Of a stretch of DNA of 64,000 bases, positions 1 to 8,500 are shown piece by piece. Both the position numbers and the translations under genes were made by a program. The DNA is from Deltaproteobacteria bacterium (lineage in GTDB: Bacteria > Myxococcota_A > UBA9160 > SMWR01), in contig PBYF01000052.1 in the NCBI GenBank assembly GCA_002729515.1, positions 66,690 through 130,689 of the forward strand, read 5' to 3'. The notes under the pieces were generated by a model that saw nothing but the letters and a program-made list of their open reading frames with translations, had not been told where the DNA came from and made no database searches. The stretch's first letter is position 1. Each line of letters starts with the position of its first letter.

Positions 1-947
1 CCCTAGGCATCGGCGCCGTGGCGATGGGGGTGACGGTGATGTTCGACTACCGTCACTACGAGCGGCTGGCACTGCCGGCGTACCTGGGTTCACTGGCGTT
101 GCTCGGCCTCACCCTGGTTGTCGCACCTCTCACGCGCGGCAGCCAGAGCTGGCTTCTCGAGGGGCGTCTGCAGCCGGCCGAGATCGCGAAGTTGGGCCTG
201 GTGCTGGTGCTCGCACGTCACTTCCACCGCAATCCCGCCGGTGAGGTGCGCCGTGTGCGCGACCTCATGTGGCCCGCGCTCCTGGTCGCTCTGCCCATGG
301 GCCTGATCGTGCTCCAGCGCGACCTGGGGGTGGCCCTGCTCACGCTGCTGGTGGGCTCGACCTATCTGGCGTTGGTGCGTATTCCGAAGCGCGCCTGGGT
401 CGCCGTCGCGCTCGCCGGCATCGCCGCCCTCGCGGTGATCTGGCTCTATGGGCTTCAACCCTACCAGCGCGAGCGGATCCTCGATGTGGTTGACTCTGGC
501 CGAGATCCGCTGGCTTCGGGCTACCAGGTGAACCAGTCGCGCATTGCCGTCGGTTCGGGTGGGCTCTTCGGCAAGGGCTACCGCGAGGGCACGCAGAGCC
601 AGTTGCGCTTTCTGCCCACGCAGCACACGGACTTCGCCTTTTCGGTCCTGGCTGAAGAGTGGGGCTTCGTCGGCTCGGTGGTGGTCCTCGGGACCTTCGC
701 AGTGCTGCTGGTCTGGGGGCTGGTGATCGCGAGCAAAGCCAAGGATGGCTTCGGAGCCATGTTGGCGGTAGGGGTGGTGGGGATGTTCTTCTGGCCAGCG
801 GTGCTCAACGTGGGGATGGTGCTCGGCATCATGCCCGTAATCGGCGTTCCGCTTCCCTTCATCTCCTACGGCGGCTCGGCACTGGTGACAAATCTCATCG
901 CGGTAGGCCTGCTGATGAACGTCTCGCTGCGGCGCTGGGTCTTCTAG
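1..947 (+). CDS. rodA: Rod-shape SEDS glycosyltransferase RodA (5' partial)
   Basis: SEDS-family integral membrane peptidoglycan glycosyltransferase that polymerises lipid II for side-wall growth with a class B PBP. The frame is open from base 3 to the window edge, so the start lies outside and the GTG at 18 is only an internal codon. About 315 residues are visible, all strongly hydrophobic helices. Family marks are LQPAEIAKL (usually LQPSE), QRDLGVALL (the QPDLGT region) and the C-terminal PFISYGGSAL loop. The substrate-loop segment with HTDFAFSVLAEEWGFVG is typical of RodA/FtsW. The lack of division-cluster neighbours favours RodA over FtsW, but FtsW cannot be fully excluded from a partial gene. 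Confidence 0.88.
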   Translation, partial: LGIGAVAMGVTVMFDYRHYERLALPAYLGSLALLGLTLVVAPLTRGSQSWLLEGRLQPAEIAKLGLVLVLARHFHRNPAGEVRRVRDLMWPALLVALPMGLIVLQRDLGVALLTLLVGSTYLALVRIPKRAWVAVALAGIAALAVIWLYGLQPYQRERILDVVDSGRDPLASGYQVNQSRIAVGSGGLFGKGYREGTQSQLRFLPTQHTDFAFSVLAEEWGFVGSVVVLGTFAVLLVWGLVIASKAKDGFGAMLAVGVVGMFFWPAVLNVGMVLGIMPVIGVPLPFISYGGSALVTNLIAVGLLMNVSLRRWVF

Positions 948-1014
948 GTCCTGCCCCTGCAGCGTGGCCCTCAGATTCATGCCGTCACTTTGCAGAGATG
1001 TTAGGCTATTGCCG

Positions 1015-1710
1015 ATGAGCGAAGAGCATCCGGAAAGAAGAAGGCCGCGGGTGGGGGCGTTCTTCGACATGGACAAGACGCTCATCGCCGAGAACTCGGG
1101 CAGCCTCTATATGAAGCACCGCTACGAGCGGGGTGAGATCGACGGGATGGAGCTGCTGAAAGGATTCGGGGCGTACGTCCAGTACAAACTCGGTGTGCTC
1201 GACATTCGCAACTGGACGCGGAAGATGATGCTGCAGTTCGAGGGCCGTTCCGAGGCAGATCTCGAGCGTGAGACCGCGGAGTGGTTCGACGAACTGGTGG
1301 CGCCCGCCATCTATCCCGAAGCGGAGGAGCTGGTACTCGAGCACCAGAAGGCGGGCGACGTCGTGGCGATCGTCTCCGGCGCCACGCGTTTCGTGGTGGA
1401 GCCGCTGGCACGGCGGCTCGGCATCGACCACATGCTCTACACGCGGCTCGAGGTGGAGGACGGCTGCTTCACCGGCCGCGTCGTGGAGCCCATCTGCTTC
1501 GAGGAAGGGAAGATTTACTGGATCCAGCAGTTCATCGGGCAGCAGGGCATCGACTTGGCGAAGAGCTTCTTCTACACCGACTCGGTGACGGACATGCCGC
1601 TCCTGGATCTGGTTGGCCACCCGAAAGTGGTCAATCCAGACCCGCTGCTCTACCGCCGAGCCGTGCGCCGCCGTTGGCCGGTGCATTTCTTTGAGCCCCC
1701 GCCGCGCTGA
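1015..1710 (+). CDS. HAD-IB family phosphatase (SerB-like)
   Basis: Haloacid dehalogenase superfamily subclass IB hydrolase, 231 residues, probably a cytoplasmic phosphomonoesterase. Motif I is FFDMDKTLI (nucleophile and acid/base Asp), motif II is the Ser in VAIVSGAT, motif III is the Lys in EEGKIYW and motif IV is YTDSVTDMPLL. A helical cap of about 80 residues lies between motifs I and II, as in SerB and CicA-type enzymes. The frame is open back to a GTG at 964, but ATG 1015 puts the DxDxT motif about 20 residues from the N-terminus, as usual. It lies 67 bp after rodA, same strand. The substrate (phosphoserine, a phospholipid head group or other) cannot be told from sequence. Confidence 0.82.
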   Translation: MSEEHPERRRPRVGAFFDMDKTLIAENSGSLYMKHRYERGEIDGMELLKGFGAYVQYKLGVLDIRNWTRKMMLQFEGRSEADLERETAEWFDELVAPAIYPEAEELVLEHQKAGDVVAIVSGATRFVVEPLARRLGIDHMLYTRLEVEDGCFTGRVVEPICFEEGKIYWIQQFIGQQGIDLAKSFFYTDSVTDMPLLDLVGHPKVVNPDPLLYRRAVRRRWPVHFFEPPPR

Positions 1711-1728
1711 TTGCACGGGTTGCGGGAG

Positions 1729-2055
1729 CTATGCAATGAGTTTCTTGATCATCGCTTCGAAGTCGGCCTTCGGCCGTGCACCCTGGAGCTGCTCGACGAC
1801 TTGCCCACCCTGAAAGGCGAGCACGGTGGGAATCGCGCGCACACCGTACCGGCCGGGAGTACTGGGGTTTGCCTCGATGTCCATCTTGACGATCTTGACC
1901 TGGTCGCCGTACTCCCCGGCGAGTTCGTGGATGATCGGTGCGATTTGACGGCATGGCGCGCACCACTCTGCCCAGAAGTCGATTACCGCGGGCTTGTCCG
2001 ACTGGAGGACTTCCGCCTCGAAGCTCTGGTCCGTCACTTCAACGATGTCCGACAT
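1729..2055 (-). CDS. trxA: Thioredoxin
   Basis: Small cytoplasmic disulfide reductase, 108 residues, the normal thioredoxin length. The active site is WAEWCAPCRQI near residue 32, a CAPC variant of the canonical CGPC. The buried Asp (VIDFWAEWC) and the cis-Pro segment VRAIPTVLAF are present. It starts with ATG MSDIVEVTD, is convergent with the HAD gene 18 bp away, and is divergent from the deoxyhypusine-synthase-like gene, so its promoter lies in 2056-2323. The CAPC substitution is known in functional thioredoxins and usually changes redox potential only mildly. Confidence 0.95.
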   Translation of the reverse strand: MSDIVEVTDQSFEAEVLQSDKPAVIDFWAEWCAPCRQIAPIIHELAGEYGDQVKIVKMDIEANPSTPGRYGVRAIPTVLAFQGGQVVEQLQGARPKADFEAMIKKLIA

Positions 2056-2323
2056 CTGGCTTCCTTCCGTGGCGTATGAGGTAGGTGAACTAGGATGCCG
2101 CCCTTGAGGATCCGATGCATCCGTTGACGCGCACGGGGGGCACCGGTATCCTGGCCCCTTCGGATCTATTTGATTTTAATAGGGTTTTCTGGGGGCACAT
2201 GACCGACGGGTCGTCTTCCAAGCCCGGCCACCGGTTGTCTCTGCTGCATGCCGACCGGCTCCCGGTCACACGTTTTTCGTGCTGGCGCGCCGAAGGCGAA
2301 CGCCTTTTCGAGACACTCCGAGC
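2056..2323. promoter_or_regulatory. Divergent intergenic region trxA / DHS-like gene
   Basis: This 268 bp region separates two diverging genes. An AT-rich island (about 2167-2189, tttgattttaatagggtttt) stands out from the GC-rich background and is the best promoter-like segment, though no confident -35/-10 pair can be assigned. A 42-codon ORF from ATG 2200 ends at 2327, and its TGA overlaps the GTG proposed as the start of the next gene (GTGA). It may be a leader peptide or chance. Confidence 0.35.
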
Positions 2324-3283
2324 GTGAGCCGCAAGCTCCCGCGCATCGATCGGGCGAAGGTGCGCACCACCAGTGCCCGGCGCCGTACGAGCAAGGTGGC
2401 TGTCGGGGACGAAGCGCAGCCGCACCGTGCCGGAGCGCGCTTCAGCGATTTTCTCGACGGCTTGCCGGACGTGTTGGGTGCGGCGGATCTGAAGCGCGCC
2501 ATTGCTGCGGGGGCGCGGGCGCGAACGCGGGACCGCACGCTCATCTGGGGCTTCGGCGCCCACGTCGTGAAGGTGGGGCTGGCACCCGTCGTCGTGGACC
2601 TGATCGAGCGTGGCTTTGTCTCCGGGGTGATGCTCAACGGCGCGGGCTGCGTCCACGACCTCGAGTTGGCGATGATGGGGCGAACCAGCGAGGACGTAGC
2701 CGAGTCGCTCGACGACGGGAGCTTCGGAATGGCGGGCGAGACGGCCGAGCGCCTGAACAATGCCGTCGCTGCCGGTGCCCGCGATGGGCTCGGCATGGGC
2801 GCTGCCGTCGGGCGTGAGATCCTCGAGGGCCATTATCCGCACGCGGGCCGCTCGATTCTCGCGAGCGCGGCACGGGTCGGAATTCCGGTGACGGTGCACG
2901 TGGCGATCGGGACGGATATCCACCACATGCACCCGGGTGCCGACGGCGCCGCGCTGGGCGCCACGAGCCACCGCGACTTCGAGACAGCGAGTGCCCTCGT
3001 CGCCACTCTCGAAGGAGGTGTCTACTTCAACGTCGGGTCGGCGGTGATCCTTCCCGAAGTATTTCTCAAGGCGCTCGCCCTGGCGCGCAACCTCGGCAAG
3101 CGCGCGCGGCGTTTTACGACCGTGGACCTCGACTTCATCCGCCACTATCGCCCCCGCGTGAACGTCGTCGAGCGGCCGACGCGCCTGGGCGGAACGGGTC
3201 TTTCGCTGACGGGTCACCACGAGATCCTGATTCCGTTGCTCGCTGCGGGATTGGTGGAGGCCCAGGAAAAAGGAACTCCGTGA
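2324..3283 (+). CDS. Conserved protein, possibly deoxyhypusine-synthase-like
   Basis: Protein of 319 residues with Rossmann-like sequence. Conserved-looking blocks are WGFGAHVVKVGLAPV, MLNGAGCVHDLE, TSEDVAESLDDGSFGMA, VAIGTDIHHMHPGADG, NVGSAVILPEV and GGTGLSLTGHHEI. I associate these with a bacterial family sometimes annotated as deoxyhypusine synthase-like. The blocks would suit an NAD-dependent enzyme, but I cannot confirm the catalytic lysine, so the function is open. GTG 2324 is chosen because the reading from GTG 2279 adds only an Arg-rich unconserved tail. The stop overlaps the GTG of the macro-domain gene (GTGA at 3280), so the two are probably translationally coupled and act together. 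Confidence 0.5.
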   Translation: MSRKLPRIDRAKVRTTSARRRTSKVAVGDEAQPHRAGARFSDFLDGLPDVLGAADLKRAIAAGARARTRDRTLIWGFGAHVVKVGLAPVVVDLIERGFVSGVMLNGAGCVHDLELAMMGRTSEDVAESLDDGSFGMAGETAERLNNAVAAGARDGLGMGAAVGREILEGHYPHAGRSILASAARVGIPVTVHVAIGTDIHHMHPGADGAALGATSHRDFETASALVATLEGGVYFNVGSAVILPEVFLKALALARNLGKRARRFTTVDLDFIRHYRPRVNVVERPTRLGGTGLSLTGHHEILIPLLAAGLVEAQEKGTP

Positions 3284-3861
3284 AAGGCATCACGCTTTCC
3301 GAGGGTGACATTACCGCGCAGCCGGCCGATGCCATCGTGAACGCGGCCAATAGCGATCTGGTGCTGGGCGCCGGGGTGGCGGGGGCCATCCGGGACCGGG
3401 GCGGTCCCTCCATCCAGGCCGAGTGCGATGCCATCGGCCCCATCGCCGTGGGGGACGCGGTTGTTACCGGTGCCGGCGAGTTGCCGGCCCGTTACGTGAT
3501 CCACGCCGCCGGAATGTCGCCCGGCGGATCGGCGGACGAGGTGAGCATCCAGCGCGCCGTGCGCCGGAGCCTCGACCTCGCCAACGAGCGTGGCTGCTCG
3601 AACGTTGCGATTCCCGCAATCGGAGCGGGCATCGGTGGCTTCTCGGCACAGCGCTGCGCGGAGATCCTGATCGCGGAGGCTCGGGCCCATCTCGGCGGGG
3701 AAACCGCGCTCAAGGAGGTGCGCTTCGTGCTCTTCGGAGAGCCCATGTACCGTGTTTTCGAGGGAGCCCTCGATGCGGCCAAGGTGCAGGCGCAGATGGA
3801 GGCGCTGCGAGCGCGCCGCTCCCGCTCCGAGAGTTCGGAGGGCGGCGAGCCGACAGAGTGA
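3280..3861 (+). CDS. Macro domain protein (ADP-ribose / O-acetyl-ADP-ribose hydrolase type)
   Basis: Single-domain macro protein of 193 residues. It opens with the canonical GDITAQPADAIVNAANSDL block (the Asp contacts adenine, the NAAN Asn the distal ribose), followed by GAGVAGAIRDRGG and VIHAAGM, and the phosphate-loop stretch IPAIGAGIGGFS. These match YmdB/AF1521-type macro domains that bind or hydrolyse ADP-ribose esters in the cytoplasm. The C-terminal 25 residues are charged and low-complexity. The GTG start overlaps the preceding stop. Pairing with a putative NAD-using enzyme suggests turnover of an ADP-ribose by-product or reversal of ADP-ribosylation; this is inference. Confidence 0.88.
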   Translation: MKGITLSEGDITAQPADAIVNAANSDLVLGAGVAGAIRDRGGPSIQAECDAIGPIAVGDAVVTGAGELPARYVIHAAGMSPGGSADEVSIQRAVRRSLDLANERGCSNVAIPAIGAGIGGFSAQRCAEILIAEARAHLGGETALKEVRFVLFGEPMYRVFEGALDAAKVQAQMEALRARRSRSESSEGGEPTE

Positions 3862-3946
3862 GTGCCTCGGCATGCCCTGCCGTTTCGCTGGATCGGTTTG
3901 CGGGTCGCCCCGAGGCGAGCGAAATCCGGAAGGCTAGGTTCTCTGC

Positions 3947-4741
3947 ATGCCCTTCATGCTTCACGAGTGGACTGCTACCTTCTATCTCCTGGCCGGAGTC
4001 GTCGCCTGGCTCGGACTGGCGCTGCGCTCGCCGAGGCTCGAGCGCCATGCCACTGTCGTGCTGGGGGTTGGCACGGCCCTGAATGTGGCCGCCCTGGCGA
4101 CGCTCCATCAGCTGGATCCACCGCCACCCCTGACTGACCTGCCCACAGCGGCCTCGTTCGCGGCCTGCGTCGGCACCCTCTTCTTCCTCCTGTTGCAGGG
4201 CCGTGCGAGGCTGGCGGGTCTGACCGTGCTGGTCGCGCCGGTCGCCTTCGTCAGCGTCTTCTACGCCGCGCTGCGGATCCCCCACGGCGGCGTTCCGACT
4301 TTCGAAAGCATTGCACCCTGGGCTCACTCTCACGTGCTGCTGGCGAGCGCGGGCCTGGCGTGTCTGGCCATGTCCGGCGTGGCGGGCTTTCTCTTCTTGG
4401 TGGAGCACCGCCGCATCAAGGCCAAGCGACCCCTCGATCCCCGCTTCCCCCTTCCGTCGCTCGAGGCGCTCGATCGGGTGAACCTCGCCTCGCTTGCGGT
4501 TGGCTTTCCGTTGCTGACTCTCGGCCTCGTGACCGGGTTGCTGTGGGTCCACGCAGTTCGCGGAACGTTCGTGGCGGGCGGTCAGCACGAGGTCTGGCTG
4601 GCCGTCTCGTGGGTGGTCTATGCCGTGCTCGTCGCGGTTCGCTTCGCAGCGCGTCAGGGAGCGCGCCCGGCTGCTGCAAGTGCCGTCGCAGCCTTTGGCT
4701 TCCTCACCTTCGCAGTGATCGGAGTGGGGCTTTTCGCGTGA
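3947..4741 (+). CDS. CcsA/HemX-type cytochrome c assembly membrane protein
   Basis: Integral membrane protein of 264 residues with about eight hydrophobic helices and the WAHSHVLLASAG segment containing conserved His, plus TLGLVTGLLWVHA near the end. It belongs to the CcsA/CcmC/HemX family, which handles heme or supports cytochrome c maturation. Its stop overlaps the GTG of hemA (GTGA), the usual ccsA/hemX-hemA arrangement in deltaproteobacteria and Firmicutes. HemX homologues can also influence glutamyl-tRNA reductase level. ATG 3947 gives the N-terminal helix directly; an ATG three codons later is equally possible. Confidence 0.8.
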   Translation: MPFMLHEWTATFYLLAGVVAWLGLALRSPRLERHATVVLGVGTALNVAALATLHQLDPPPPLTDLPTAASFAACVGTLFFLLLQGRARLAGLTVLVAPVAFVSVFYAALRIPHGGVPTFESIAPWAHSHVLLASAGLACLAMSGVAGFLFLVEHRRIKAKRPLDPRFPLPSLEALDRVNLASLAVGFPLLTLGLVTGLLWVHAVRGTFVAGGQHEVWLAVSWVVYAVLVAVRFAARQGARPAAASAVAAFGFLTFAVIGVGLFA

Positions 4742-6009
4742 AGATTGTGCTCGTCGGCCTGAGTCATCGCACCGCCCCGCTCGAATTGCGGGAGCGTCTG
4801 GTGGTGGACGACCCGGGTCCGTTGCTCCAGAAGCTCGTGTCGAGCGACGAGATCGATGAAGCCGTCCTCTTTTCCACCTGCAATCGCGTGGAGGTCGTGG
4901 CGGTCACGCGCTCTCTCGAGGCCGCGCGCCTGCGACTGCACGCCTTTCTGTCTCGGGATCTGGGTGCAGACTCCGGAGACCTGTCCGAGTACCTCTACGA
5001 CCACGTCGACGGCGATGCCGTGCGCCACGTTCTGCGCGTTGCCTCCTCACTCGACTCGATGGTGGTGGGCGAATCACAGATTCTCGGCCAGACCAAGGAA
5101 GCCTGGCAGCGCGCCGTCGAGTGTGGCGCCGCCGGGCCGCTGCTGGGGCGTCTGTTCCAGCACGCATTCGCCACCGCGAAGCGGGTGCGCACCGACACCA
5201 AGGTCGGGGAGCGGCCCATCTCGGTGGCCCGGGTTGCGGTCGAGTTGGCTCGGCAGATCTTCGAGGACCTTTCCGACAAGCGGGCACTTCTGGTGGGTGC
5301 CGGCGAGATGATCGAGACGGCACTCCAGGCCCTGCGGGACGCAGGGCTCGAATCGGTGTGCGTGGCAAACCGAACGCCCGAGCGGGCGGTAGCACTCGCC
5401 TCCCGGTATTCCGCCACGGCCCACGGTCTCGATGAGCTTCCGGTGCTCGTGTCCCAAGCGGATGTCGTTCTCACCTGCATTGCTGCAGACCGGCCCGTGC
5501 TGACGCGTTCCGTGATCGAGGCGTCTCGCCGCCGCCGTCCGATCTTCGTCATCGACATCGGTGTGCCGCGCAACGCCGATCCGGAACTCGAGGACCTCGA
5601 CGACGTCTACCTCTACGACATCGACGACCTCTCCTCCGTGGCGCAGGAAAACGCAGAACAGCGCCGGCGCGAGAGTGCGAAGGCGGAGGGGATCGTCGAG
5701 GAGCAGCGGCAGCGATTCGACGGTTGGCTCTCGGCGCTGCGCGCCGTACCGACGATCCGTCACCTGCGCGAAAGCGCCGAGGCGCTCCGGGTCTCCGAGG
5801 TCGAGCGCGCGCTGCGTCGGCCCGAGCTGGCGGAGGTTCCCCGGGAGGCGCTGGAACAACTGACCCGCTCGATCGTGAACAAGATTCTGCACGCGCCGGT
5901 CTCGCGGCTGCGTCGCGAGGCGGAGCGCGAGGAGGGCATGGCCTATCTCGAGGCGGCACGCGTGCTCTTTGCCTTGGACGAGGATGACCTGCCGGCGGAC
6001 GAAGAATGA
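4738..6009 (+). CDS. hemA: Glutamyl-tRNA reductase
   Basis: First committed step of C5-pathway tetrapyrrole synthesis: NADPH-dependent reduction of glutamyl-tRNA(Glu) to glutamate-1-semialdehyde. The protein has 423 residues, the family norm. The catalytic domain has GLSHRTAPLELRERL and the active Cys in FSTCNRVEVVA; the substrate motif VVGESQILGQTK follows. The NADPH domain has LLVGAGEM, and the C-terminal dimerisation helix carries AVPTIRHLRE. The frame is open to 4360, but GTG 4738 gives the canonical MKIVLVGLSHRTAP start and overlaps the preceding stop. The downstream hemC start overlaps this stop (ATGA at 6006). Confidence 0.97.
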   Translation: MKIVLVGLSHRTAPLELRERLVVDDPGPLLQKLVSSDEIDEAVLFSTCNRVEVVAVTRSLEAARLRLHAFLSRDLGADSGDLSEYLYDHVDGDAVRHVLRVASSLDSMVVGESQILGQTKEAWQRAVECGAAGPLLGRLFQHAFATAKRVRTDTKVGERPISVARVAVELARQIFEDLSDKRALLVGAGEMIETALQALRDAGLESVCVANRTPERAVALASRYSATAHGLDELPVLVSQADVVLTCIAADRPVLTRSVIEASRRRRPIFVIDIGVPRNADPELEDLDDVYLYDIDDLSSVAQENAEQRRRESAKAEGIVEEQRQRFDGWLSALRAVPTIRHLRESAEALRVSEVERALRRPELAEVPREALEQLTRSIVNKILHAPVSRLRREAEREEGMAYLEAARVLFALDEDDLPADEE

Positions 6010-6932
6010 GCCGCGTTCGGATCGCAACGCGCTCCAGCGATCTGGCGCTGGTGCAGTCGCGCCGCATCGCCGCGCTCATCGAAGAGAAGCTGGGTGTCGC
6101 GACCGAACTCCTGCCGATGAAGACGACGGGCGACCTGCTCGAGGGTCCGCTCACCCAGGTGGGAGGCAAGGGCCTGTTCGTGAAGGAGATCGAGGCGGCG
6201 CTGCTCGATGGACGCGCGGACCTTGCTGTCCACTCGGCGAAGGACCTCCCGGCAAGCATCCCGGACGGGCTGGCGCTCGTGGCCTTTCCTGCGCGTGCGG
6301 ATCCGCGCGACGCGCTGTTGGCGCGCGAACGCGGCTCGACGCTGCGGGCGCTTCCCGAGGGTGCGCGGGTCGGGACCGGAAGCCTGCGCCGCGCCGTGCA
6401 GCTGCGCGCGCTGCGCGCCGACTTCGAGATCGTGCCGCTGCGCGGCAACGTGCCCACCCGGGTGCGCAAGCTCGACGAGGACGCTCTCGATGCGGTGGTG
6501 TTGGCCTGTGCCGGTCTCGAGCGCCTGGGGCTCGCCGAGCGCATCGACGAGCGCCTCGCGACCGACGTGATGTTGCCCGCTGTGAGCCAGGGCATCCTGG
6601 CCGTGGAGGGCCGGCGAGATGACGTCCTCGCCCGGGACGTGGCGGTGCTGACGGATTCCGACGCGGCCGTCCAGGTTGCCGCGGAACGCGCCGTGCTCGT
6701 GCGGCTGGATGCCGATTGCAACGTCCCGCTGGCGGCTCTTGCCGAGCCCCGAGGCGAGTTGTTGCGGCTGCGGACGATGCTCGCCGATCCGAACGACGGC
6801 CGGACACTGCATGCGGAAGGGGAGGCGCCGCCGAGCGAAGCGGCGGTGCTGGGTCTTCGGGTCGCCGAGGAACTCCTCGCTGCTGGGGGCGCCGCGCTTC
6901 TCGAGAGGTTGAGGAGCGAGGTGGCGGTGTGA
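6006..6932 (+). CDS. hemC: Hydroxymethylbilane synthase (porphobilinogen deaminase)
   Basis: Polymerises four porphobilinogens to hydroxymethylbilane in the cytoplasm. The protein has 308 residues. Family motifs are RIATRSSDLALVQS, KTTGDLLEGPL, GGKGLFVKEIE, VHSAKDLPAS (catalytic Asp region), and the RGNVPTRVRKLD and TGSLRR arginine sites. The dipyrromethane cofactor cysteine lies in DADCNVPLAAL near residue 239. It overlaps hemA upstream (ATGA) and the cobA/hemD fusion downstream (GTGA at 6929), so the block is probably translated as a coupled operon. Confidence 0.97.
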   Translation: MSRVRIATRSSDLALVQSRRIAALIEEKLGVATELLPMKTTGDLLEGPLTQVGGKGLFVKEIEAALLDGRADLAVHSAKDLPASIPDGLALVAFPARADPRDALLARERGSTLRALPEGARVGTGSLRRAVQLRALRADFEIVPLRGNVPTRVRKLDEDALDAVVLACAGLERLGLAERIDERLATDVMLPAVSQGILAVEGRRDDVLARDVAVLTDSDAAVQVAAERAVLVRLDADCNVPLAALAEPRGELLRLRTMLADPNDGRTLHAEGEAPPSEAAVLGLRVAEELLAAGGAALLERLRSEVAV

Positions 6933-8500
6933 GTTTGCGTGAACCGGGGCGGGGCCGTGTGATCCTGGTCGGCGCTGGGCCGGGGGATCCCGGTCTCATC
7001 ACGCTGCGGGCAGCGGCGGCGCTCCGGCGCGCCGATGCCGTGATCTACGACACGCTCGCCGCACCCGAGTTGCTCGATCTCGCGCCGCCGCACGCGCTGC
7101 GGATCGACGTGGGCAAGCGAGGCCACGATGCTCCGACGCGGCCGCAGGAGGAGATCACGAACCTTCTGCTGCGCCTGGCGCGGGAGGGCCGCACGGTCGT
7201 GCGCCTCAAGGGCGGCGACCCGTTCGTCTTTGGGCGCGGTGGCGAGGAGTGCTCCGCTCTCGCAGCCGCCGGGGTGCCGTTCGAGGTGGTGCCGGGCGTC
7301 TCCTCCGTGGTGGGCGGCCTCGCCTACGCGGGGGTGCCCCTGACCGATCGGCGCCACTCGGCATCCTTCGCGGTGGTCACCGGTCACAAGGATCCGTCGA
7401 AGGCGGCCGAGGAGACCCGCTGGTCGGAGCTCGCCACCGGGGCCGACACGCTGGTCATCCTGATGGGTATGCACAGTCTCGAAGGCCTCGTTGAGCGCGT
7501 GATCGCGGGTGGCCGGTCGCCGGCGACGCCGGCCGCCGTCATCATGGATGGGACACTGCCGAGCCAGCGCGTGGTGGAGGCCCCGCTCTGCGAACTCGCC
7601 AGCCGGGCGAGGGAGGCTGGGCTGCGCGCCCCGGCGCTGGTCGTGATCGGAGAGGTCGTGAAGTTGCGGGAATCACTCGCCTGGCTGGAGCATCGGCCGC
7701 TTTTCGGCAAGCGCGTGCTGGTCACGCGTCCCGTCGAGCAGGCCGGTTCGCTTGCGGCGGCCCTGCGCGAGTGGGGTGCCGAGCCCGTGATCGTCCCCCT
7801 GGTTTGCATCGCGCCTCCGGAGAACTGGGCTCCGATGGACGCCGCGCTCGGGCAGTTCGCGGCCTACGACGCGTTGGTACTGGCGTCGGCGAATGCGGCG
7901 CGCGCGTTCGCCGACCGGGCTCGCGCGTGCGGTGTCCGCCTCGATGCCGGCGCGCAGACGGTCTGCTGTGTGGGGCCCCAGACCGCCGAGGCCGCCCGCG
8001 CGCAGGGACTCCCGGTGCATCTGGTCCCCGACCAGCGCGACGCCGCCGGGCTCGTCGCTGCGCTGGCGGCACGCGTTGCCCTGGCGGATGCGCGGATCCT
8101 GGTGCCGCGGGCCGCCGAGGGCCGCGAGGAACTGGTGGACGCTCTCCGCGCCGGCGGGGCGGAAGTCTCCGCCGTGGCGGCTTACCGGACGCTGCCGGCC
8201 GCTGTCGATGCGCCCGACCTGCTCCGGCAGCTGGTGGAAGGCGAGCTGTACGCGCTCACCTTCACGAGCCCGTCCGCCGCACGCGCCTTCGCGGCGCTGC
8301 TCGATGCGCCGGCGCGCGAAGCGGCGTCGCGGTGCACGCTGGCCGCCATTGGCTCCACGACGGCAGAGGCGCTACGCAAGGAGGGGCTCACCCCGGACCT
8401 GGTGCCCGAGCGGGCAGGTTCGGTCGAGCTTGCCGAGGCCCTCGCGTGCTTCGCCGACCCCGGATCGCGCGAAGCTGAGGGCGGCGGAGGATCCGCATGA
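6929..8500 (+). CDS. Fused uroporphyrinogen-III C-methyltransferase / uroporphyrinogen-III synthase
   Basis: Bifunctional protein of 523 residues. Residues about 1-260 are a SUMT (CobA) domain with [19 protein letters not shown], the [16 protein letters not shown] block and PGVSSVVGG, which methylates uroporphyrinogen III to precorrin-2. Residues about 265-520 are a HemD domain ([17 protein letters not shown] at its start, [12 protein letters not shown] and [10 protein letters not shown] near its end) that cyclises hydroxymethylbilane. The fusion joins ring closure to the siroheme/cobalamin branch. The frame stays open upstream to 6716 inside hemC, but GTG 6929 overlaps the hemC stop and begins just before the SUMT motif. 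hemB follows with an ATGA overlap. Confidence 0.95.
   Translation: MSLREPGRGRVILVGAGPGDPGLITLRAAAALRRADAVIYDTLAAPELLDLAPPHALRIDVGKRGHDAPTRPQEEITNLLLRLAREGRTVVRLKGGDPFVFGRGGEECSALAAAGVPFEVVPGVSSVVGGLAYAGVPLTDRRHSASFAVVTGHKDPSKAAEETRWSELATGADTLVILMGMHSLEGLVERVIAGGRSPATPAAVIMDGTLPSQRVVEAPLCELASRAREAGLRAPALVVIGEVVKLRESLAWLEHRPLFGKRVLVTRPVEQAGSLAAALREWGAEPVIVPLVCIAPPENWAPMDAALGQFAAYDALVLASANAARAFADRARACGVRLDAGAQTVCCVGPQTAEAARAQGLPVHLVPDQRDAAGLVAALAARVALADARILVPRAAEGREELVDALRAGGAEVSAVAAYRTLPAAVDAPDLLRQLVEGELYALTFTSPSAARAFAALLDAPAREAASRCTLAAIGSTTAEALRKEGLTPDLVPERAGSVELAEALACFADPGSREAEGGGGSA

Noticed and set aside
90..1085. Long minus-strand ORF opposite rodA
   Set aside because: His/Arg/Gln-rich shadow with no domain; rodA on the plus strand has clear motifs.
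5549..7474. 641-residue minus-strand ORF in the heme operon
   Set aside because: Ser/Arg-rich shadow of hemA, hemC and the cobA/hemD fusion.
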